DNA of 64,000 bases from NCBI GenBank assembly GCA_028751875.1, contig CM054141.1, positions 72,214,654 to 72,278,653 on the forward strand, in the 5' to 3' direction. The position numbers and the translations under genes are program-made. This DNA comes from Rapana venosa. Lineage: Eukaryota; Mollusca; Gastropoda; Neogastropoda; Muricidae. Below the pieces are notes generated by a model that searched no databases, was not told the origin of the DNA, and saw nothing but the letters and a program-made list of their open reading frames with translations. Shown here piece after piece: positions 57,858-64,000 of this stretch. Within the stretch, counting starts at the first letter, position 1. Every line of letters begins with the position of its first letter.

Positions 57858-58083
57858 ATGAAGTCAGTGAAGCAGTTGCTGGAGGAGGCCAAGCAAATCA
57901 GCGGCCCTGGTGCTGCCCCCCTCTACCAGTCCCACCTCAAGCCTCCTTCAGCCACCAGCGCCCGCAGCGCCCGCACCGCCAAGAGTGCTGGCAGCCTGGC
58001 TGCCTCTGTGGGCAGGGACTCTGCTGCAGACGGAAGGAGGAGTGGCCGGAAGAGAGACTTGAAAGACAGACGGAAAAGTGCAG
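57858..58083 (+). CDS. Gene B exon 8
   Basis: After 'ttttccggtgttccag'. It reads MKSVKQLLEEAKQISGPGAA, a Ser/Ala/Arg-rich stretch (SARSARTAKSAGSLAASVG) and a basic RRSGRKRDLKDRRKSA end, leaving phase 1 at gtaacg. Its entry phase is 0, whereas exon 7 ends in phase 2, so one exon or base between them is not resolved. Confidence 0.65.
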
Positions 58084-58362
58084 GTAACGGAGGGTCAGGT
58101 TTTGTACTGTGCTGTTATATCAGCATGTAAAGTCTACAGTCAGTCAGCTTTTGAAAGGAAATAACCATTTCTGATAAACCAGGGCAAAGAGGAAAATGGG
58201 AGATAACTAACATGTAACGAAGGTTCATTGTTCAGCTTAAAGCCACTGGAACTGGTATGGATTCACTTAAATGTCTCTCCAGAATGTTCTTTTGGGCAGA
58301 ACATCATTGTAAGGATTTTTTTTTTGCTAAAAGGAACTTTCTGTTAGTTATGCTCATAGTAA

Positions 58363-58658
58363 AAAGGTAAAGGTAGAGTCCCATAACCTATAAGGTCGTA
58401 GGGGAGCGAGGCGTCAGAGACCTCACTTCTCTAGGGCCAGCATATTGAGGGCGGCGCCCATCTCCTCTCCCTCGCTGCTTTACCTTCCCTGACCCTAAAG
58501 AGGGCAGGTACCCATTTACAGCTGGGTGAACTGGGGGAATTGTACTGAAGCCAAGGCGCGCAAACGGTCACCCATCCAACTGGTAACCACGCTTGACGCT
58601 GCTTAACTTGGCTGGGGGAAAGCGAGTGCTCCGACCATTGAGCTATCCCGTCCCTTAA
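58363..58658 (-). mobile_element. SINE family A, full-length copy
   Basis: Reverse-oriented homologue of 5977-6275, flanked by tgctcatagtaa (58351-58362) and tgctcgtagtaa (58659-58670), a 12-bp target duplication with one mismatch. It fixes the ends of the family at GGGACGGG and at the cctttacctttt end. Confidence 0.9.
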
Positions 58659-59119
58659 TGCTCGTAGTAATAACATAAAATGTACATATCTAAATAATAA
58701 AAGGTTCAAATAAACATAAAAAGAAATGGAGGGAAAAGAAAGGAAAAAAACCAATACTCTAAAAACCCTAAGTACTGTAGCTCATGCTGTTGTTGAAGAG
58801 AGAAAGACACTTGCTTCTAGATGACGGGGAAGGTGTTTCTATTTTGATCATTCCTAATTCCTATCATTTGCTAGACCAGACTCTTTCATTCCAGAGACAT
58901 TAAGTGGCCATCAGTAACACCAGAAGTAATCCCCACAATTGCCTGTATTTCAACCCCTTCATCAGCCAGTGTCATTTAAAAAAACAAAAACAAACAAAAT
59001 AAAACTTTAAAAAAACCCCAACCCAACCCTACCACTGTGTGAATGTTACGTTGATGACAATGCGCTATCACAGAAATGTCTGTATTATAAAACTTACAGA
59101 ATTTGGGGGTCACAGGACA

Positions 59120-59412
59120 TTTGTGATATGTTCAGACAGGTGTCTCCAGTCATGTGGGTCCATGAAGTGGGTTGGAATTTTGGCAGTGGCACTTGGTGAA
59201 TAAAGGCTGGGGATTTTTACAGTATCCCAGGTCAACTTCAAGTGCAGACCTACTGGTGCCTTCATTCCCTTTATATATGTACACATGCAGAAGGTAAAAA
59301 AATGCACATTAAAGTTCCCAAAGTTCCTGTCATCATCCAGTGGGTTTAGGAAACATGAACATGCCCAGCATGCATTCTGTCCAAAAACTGAGCTGCTCTG
59401 AAGTCGGAACAT
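59120..59412 (+). mobile_element. SINE family I copy
   Basis: Aligns with 17930-18262: 'cttggtgaataaaggctggg', 'attccctttatatatgtaca', 'gaagtcggaacatg'. The final tail part is missing. It ends 150 bp before exon 9. Confidence 0.65.
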
Positions 59413-59561
59413 GTCAGCTGAGGCCAGCAGACAGACGTCCTGTAGAGTGACAAGGACAGGAGAAGACCTGGCACTGAGCATTGCACCCAGTGAAGGGAGT
59501 GCAGAGAAGAGAAGAGAACTGATCGAGCCTCTGTGTGTGTGTGTGTGTGTGTGTTCTGCAG

Positions 59562-59673
59562 GCAAAGGCGGAGTGAAGGAGATCGACACTGGAGCCATGG
59601 GGGACGTGGGGCCCAAAGAGCGCTCTGTGGATGAGATTGTCTCTGCTCTCAAACTGCAGGCCAGCAGCGGAGT
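59562..59673 (+). CDS. Gene B exon 9
   Basis: After a GT tract and the acceptor gtgttctgcag, entering in phase 1. It reads GKGGVKEIDTGAMGDVGPKE, RSVDEIVSALKLQASSG and leaves in phase 2 at gtgagt. The RSVDEIVSALKLQ segment looks like an amphipathic helix. Confidence 0.72.
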
Positions 59674-60443
59674 GTGAGTGCTTGTCCTGCTCCTGCCAGG
59701 CACTGGGGAGAGGGGAGGGGGGCAGGATATACAGGGGGGGGAAGTCTCTGCTGGCAGAGTTTGTGTGTGCGCATGCGCACGTGTGCATGAATGAATATGT
59801 ATGTGTGTGAGCATACATATGCACATGAGTGTGAGTGCATGCACATGTATGTGTGTGTGTTTTATTTGTGCACACATATGCATGTTTATGTGCTTCCATG
59901 ATTTTATACAAGTACATTATATGTGTACTTTTGTGTGTGTTTGTGTGCGTGTATGCTGGCATGGATGCGATTGTTTGTAGCTGTATCTGAAGAACACTTA
60001 AAGTGTAAAACAGAAAACACCAGGCCAGATTAGTGATATCTCTAGGTAAAAACAGCTGCCAGAGCAAAATCAGGTGACAAGGATATCTGAATCATACCTC
60101 CAGTATGACAATCGGATCCATGTCAACATACTGAGGTGTTCAGTGGAGGGGAGTTTGTTTCCTGCAGTTGATGCTGCTTCCAACTCCATCCATATGCAGC
60201 CCTTTGAAAGAGACTGTACGGTGGGCCAGATGTGTGACTGTATGCAGGCATGGCATGTTGTGCATACATCAAATCATCCATCTAGAGGGAAGTGCAGGCC
60301 GTCTGTGGCTGGTGGCATGGATGACAGCAACAGACTGGGAGAGGGATGGACTCCATCACCTTCAACTCGGCCAAGACAGACTGCCTGAACAGTGCAATGC
60401 AGTGCAGTGTCTGTCTGACATGCCTTCAAGAAGCTGAGGAAAA

Positions 60444-60447
<4 letters not shown>

Positions 60448-60517
<70 letters not shown>

Positions 60518-60534
60518 TCAGTCAGTCAGTCAGT
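60448..60534. repeat. (GGCA)n followed by (GTCA)n
   Basis: About 17 GGCA units then GTCA units, in gene B intron 9. Confidence 0.95.
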
Positions 60535-60692
60535 CATGTCATAGACAAATTTAAATGTCAGGGCTGGTCAGAATCATAGAAACCACCTCTGGTGTGATCA
60601 TCTCACCTTGCTGAAAAGTGTGTTTGTGTGCTTGCTGTCTGTGCCTTCAAGTCTGTAGCAACAAAGGACTAATAGTTGAGTGGCTTCTGCAG

Positions 60693-60766
60693 GCTGAGCG
60701 AGGCAGACAAGAAGATCCAGGAAATCATGGACAGGGTCATGTCCCGCACCACCATTCCTGATGCAG
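60693..60766 (+). CDS. Gene B exon 10
   Basis: The acceptor gtggcttctgcag completes GT|G. It reads LSEADKKIQEIMDRVMSRTT, IPDA, helical and charged, and leaves phase 1 at gttagt. Further exons are expected downstream. Confidence 0.72.
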
Positions 60767-60769
60767 GTT

Positions 60770-61391
60770 AGTGTGTGAGTGTGTGTGTGTGTGTGTATAC
60801 ATATATACAGTGACAGTGACAGTGGTGTCTGAGACACAGGGGGAAACAGTGTAAGCAAAATGAGCAGGACAGGGATGATAGAAAGGAATCTCCAAATGCC
60901 CTACTGTGACCTTAGACTGTGTGTGTGTGTTCATTAACGTAAAGAAAAGGGGGGAGGGGGGGGGGGGGGGTGACAGGTTGTATGTGAGAAAAGATAGGGA
61001 GGTAAAGAAGAATGCATACATTTTAAATGCAAGTTAAAGAACAGGAGGTCATCAAGATATTTATGTAGGTGGTATGTTTCTCCTTCTTGTGTGGTAATTG
61101 TGATGATGGTTATGCATAGATTTAGGGGTTACTTTGTTGTTGTTGTTGATTTGTTGTTACAGCTTGCTTTGATTTTGGATGTTATTTTCTTCTCTTTCTT
61201 TTTTCTTCTTTTTTTTATAGGGGGTTTTGTTGAAAAATGAAAACATTTGAACGACAGATTTACACTCAATAGATTAGAATCACAGTTTTACAAAACACAA
61301 CTTATGTTTCATCTTTAAGATGTAATGATAATGAGATTTGTGTGTAAAGTCGTCTGACTATGTAAAGTATTTTTTTGTTTATGCTTTGTAG
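60770..61391. other. No gene recognised (gene B intron)
   Basis: AT-rich with a G-run at 60950-60970. No supported coding exon. Confidence 0.4.
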
Positions 61392-61429
61392 TATTCAGAA
61401 GATATAAAAATCAAGTTCTTATTGAATAA
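61392..61429 (+). CDS. Gene B possible terminal exon
   Basis: A good pyrimidine tract and acceptor ('tttgtttatgctttgtag') in the right phase would give VFRRYKNQVLIE and a TAA. The exon is short and nothing else confirms it; the gene may instead continue past the window. Confidence 0.22.
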
Positions 61430-62610
61430 TTTGGTAAGTGTTTCTGTTCCTTTTATGCAAAGACTGAGTCCATTTGAAACAAAAAATCTGTTTGTCATCT
61501 GCAGTCTATGTGATGAGATTCAAACGACGTTTGCAATGTATGTATTATACCTTCGTCTTCAGCAGCAGTAGTATTTAACAGCGGTCTTTGGTTATGGACA
61601 ATGCAATTCATCACTGTCACCTCTGGGTCACTTCTAAGTGGGATTCTTTGGTAATGGACAGTTTAACTCCTTACTTCTCAAGCTCCAGAGAATAACAGAT
61701 GTTGTGTAATGTTTCCTGTAGTCAGAATCTTTGTTTTAGTTGAATGCACCGTGCTGCACTTTGTGTCGGGCTTTGACATGCACAGAGCTGATGTCAGCTG
61801 TCTTGTACAGAATCTAACACAACCACGCCAAGCCCATCACAGCATAGGCTGCAGCTCTCCTTCACTGAAAAGAAAAGACAAGGGGCGAGAGAAATGAGGA
61901 AAAGGACTGAGGATGAAACTGGTAAAAGGGATATTAACCTCAGTGAAGAGAAACAAAAGTGTACCGTCATCTTTTTAGCACACTGAAGTCTTTACTTATT
62001 TGCCCTTAGAATAAAATTGTGTGAGAAATTGACGAGAAAGAAGCCATGCCGTTTGAATCACTTTGATAGCATTTCATGTTTCCTGTTACTGTAAAACCAT
62101 AAATATCAGGACATTGCACCAGTGCAGTCAAACAAGGCATCATGACTGAATAAAAGCCCTGAAGTCTAAAGTAGTCTGACTCCTTATGTTGCTTAGAATC
62201 ACCACAAAAGGTCAGCTGTCCAGTGTTAATGCAAGTTTGCCTTTTGGCAGGGGTTTTATAAGGTATATGAGTAAGTGCGGTAAGGAACACAAGTTAGTGC
62301 TGAAGAAAATGATGTGGCCTTGTTTTCTTTACTTTATTTGACAAAACCTGCCTTCAGTATTCCTAGTTTTATCCCTGTTTTGAGTGTTCATGACCTAGAT
62401 CCTCAAGTGTTCTGCTGGAAGTTGCTTACACTCCAAGATGTTCATTAAATTATCTTCTGTCTTCAACCACTTTTGTAAATGTGTGAAGGGTGTTTTCAGA
62501 CAGACTGACAAAACATTCAGAAAGCTGACAACCACAGGTATCATTAACCTGTCAGCACAGAGACAGTTTTGTCGGCTCACATAAATGACAAAATTGAAAA
62601 CCACAAAAAA
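61430..62610. other. No gene recognised
   Basis: No protein-like open frame with motifs and no clear repeat family. Confidence 0.4.
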
Positions 62611-62616
62611 TTCTGT

Positions 62617-62791
62617 TATAATAATATATGGAATTTATATAGCGCTGAATCTTGTAAAAAAACAAACAAATCGAAGCGCTTGCACTCAATCATTTACAGG
62701 CATGCAACTCTCCTTAAACATAATGAGCAACAGATTTCAAATCCATGCGCGCGCACTACGCACGCACACACACGCACACACACACATACAC

Positions 62792-62831
<40 letters not shown>

Positions 62832-63435
62832 CAACACTTAGAAGGTGAAAGATGCTGTTGAAAATTAGGGACAGATATGTGGGGGGAAAGTCTCAGGTAG
62901 GAAATAAGTGTGTTTTGAGGCTGGATTTGAAGGAATCAGGTGAAGGCTTTTGACGAAGTGAAAGAGGGAGGTCATTCCAGGTGGATGGACCAGAAACAGA
63001 GAAGGAGCGACGGCCAACAGTGGTTTGTTTGAATCTGGGTGTTCGAAAGCACAAAGTATCTGCGGCTGAACAAAGGGAACGGGATGGAGTGTACAGGTGA
63101 AGACAGTTACAGAGATAAGGGGGTGCAGATTTGTGGAGACATTTGAAACAGAGGGTATTGATTTTATACTCCAGTCTTTGTGAGACAGGCAGCCAGTGAA
63201 GAGATCGCAGAAGAAGAGTGATGTGTTCAGATTTTTTCCTTCTTAGGACCAGTCGAGCTGCAGACTTTTGTATGCGTTGAAGAGAGTGGATAGATGATGC
63301 TGGTAGGCCAGCCAAAAGAGAATTACAGTAGTCTAAACGTGAAAGAATAAGAGATGTGACAAGCTTGGAAGTTGCATCAGTGGACAGATACTTGCGAATC
63401 GCGCTTATGCGCCGTAATTGATAGTAGCAAGACTG
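62617..63435 (-). mobile_element. L2/CR1-like LINE, 3' part
   Basis: On the minus strand SCYYQLRRISAIRKYLSTDA through LILSRLDYCNSLLAGLPAS and RRSFSVSGPSTWNDLPLSLR to the stop near 62893, then a 3' UTR holding an AC tract (62752-62827) and the 'cgctatataaattccatata' end. The frame is open from the truncation point. Same family as 10376-11731. Confidence 0.88.
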
Positions 63436-63628
63436 TACAGTTGAGAAGCAACATAACCTTTGGCCACTAGAGTGAAAGATCAGCAGAGCAGAGTGCATCC
63501 TCCTTAGTAATAGATGGTCAGTATTGTAGAGGCTCTTGATACTTTCTTTTTTTAAAAACTGGTAATGTAATACCTTGGCCACAGCAATCAACAACTTCAA
63601 GAAAAAGACAGAGAAACACTGGAGACAA

Positions 63629-63860
63629 CCAATCAGGACGGTTGTAGTGCAATAAATAACCAATCAGGACGGTTGTAGTGCAATAAATAACCAATCAGGA
63701 CGGTTGTAGTGCAATAAAACATTGAGGTCACATCACTGGAGATAACCAATCAGTTAGGATACTTGTAGTGCAATAAAACATTGAGGCCACATCACTGGAG
63801 ATAACCAATCAGTTAGGATGCTTGTAGTGCAATAAAACATTGAGGCCACATCAGAACTGT
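63629..63860 (+). repeat. CCAAT-containing tandem array
   Basis: ccaatcag starts at 63629, 63660, 63691 (31-bp period, unit ending gtagtgcaataaataa), then 63746 and 63805 (55-59-bp period, units with 'aaaacattgaggccacatca'). All share ttgtagtgcaataaa. Confidence 0.9.
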
Positions 63861-64000
63861 CACATTTTTTCACAGAATTCTAAATGAAAGGAATGACGAT
63901 GACTCAGTAAGCTCTGTCTTTGAGGTGTGAGGAGGGACATAAGGCAGAGGGCAGGCAGGTCTGTACATTTGTCAGTGTCAGGTGAGGGCAGCTTCTGTTG

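Noticed and set aside
63436..63663. An N-terminal extension of the LINE frame at 62893-63663
   Set aside because: Similarity to the L2/CR1-like family stops near 63435; the extension is chance open sequence reaching into the CCAAT array.

Overview
The window looks like nuclear DNA of an animal, most likely a gastropod mollusc (inference). Coding capacity is sparse and intronic. There are many long (AC)n, (AG)n and GT/GC tracts, many tRNA-derived SINEs, and several decayed non-LTR retrotransposons ending in short tandem repeats. Nothing bacterial, viral or organellar was seen.

Two multi-exon plus-strand host genes can be supported by open exons, canonical GT/AG borders and mostly matching phases. 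Gene A (4692-24777, five exons, phases 1-0-2-0) encodes a secreted mosaic protein: signal peptide, PAN/apple-like module, sushi (CCP) module, and a galectin-like domain spread over the last three exons. Its introns are inflated by transposons. All four introns also hold a tandem array beside an exon, and two of these arrays have an exact 39-bp period and are open in the frame of the neighbouring exon. Gene B (ATG 47645, at least ten exons to 60766, probably continuing beyond the window) encodes a charged, Pro/Ala-rich protein that I do not recognise. It has a CGCG-type promoter motif (TCTCGCGAGA) about 240 bp upstream of its ATG. One exon junction of gene B (between 56900 and 57858) does not match in phase and is unresolved. 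Between the genes lies an intact-looking tRNA-Pro(AGG) gene (45289-45360, minus).

Layout. 1-4600: satellite-like AG/TG modules, microsatellites and retroelement 3' ends. 4692-24777: gene A, with nested RTE-like, L2/CR1-like, L1/Tx1-like and RNase H-bearing LINEs, several SINEs, and an antisense pair of decayed paralogous reading frames (19229-21419). 24778-45280: intergenic SINE/LINE remnants, a candidate solo LTR (26013-27771), long poly-G and poly-C runs, and simple sequence. 45289-47064: tRNA-Pro and a 5'-truncated but open LINE. 47400-61430: gene B. 62617-64000: an L2/CR1-like fragment and a CCAAT-containing array.

The most unusual features are: (1) the 39-bp array before gene A exon 5, in which every unit repeats the 3' splice site plus a copy of the exon's own start, in frame; (2) a SINE family joining a tRNA-like head to a 5S-rRNA-like module; (3) SINE families that share 3' tails with LINEs in the same window; (4) the paired minus-strand reading frames with LINE-like tails. 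No search, alignment program or transcript data was available, so family names are by eye and splice models are predictions.
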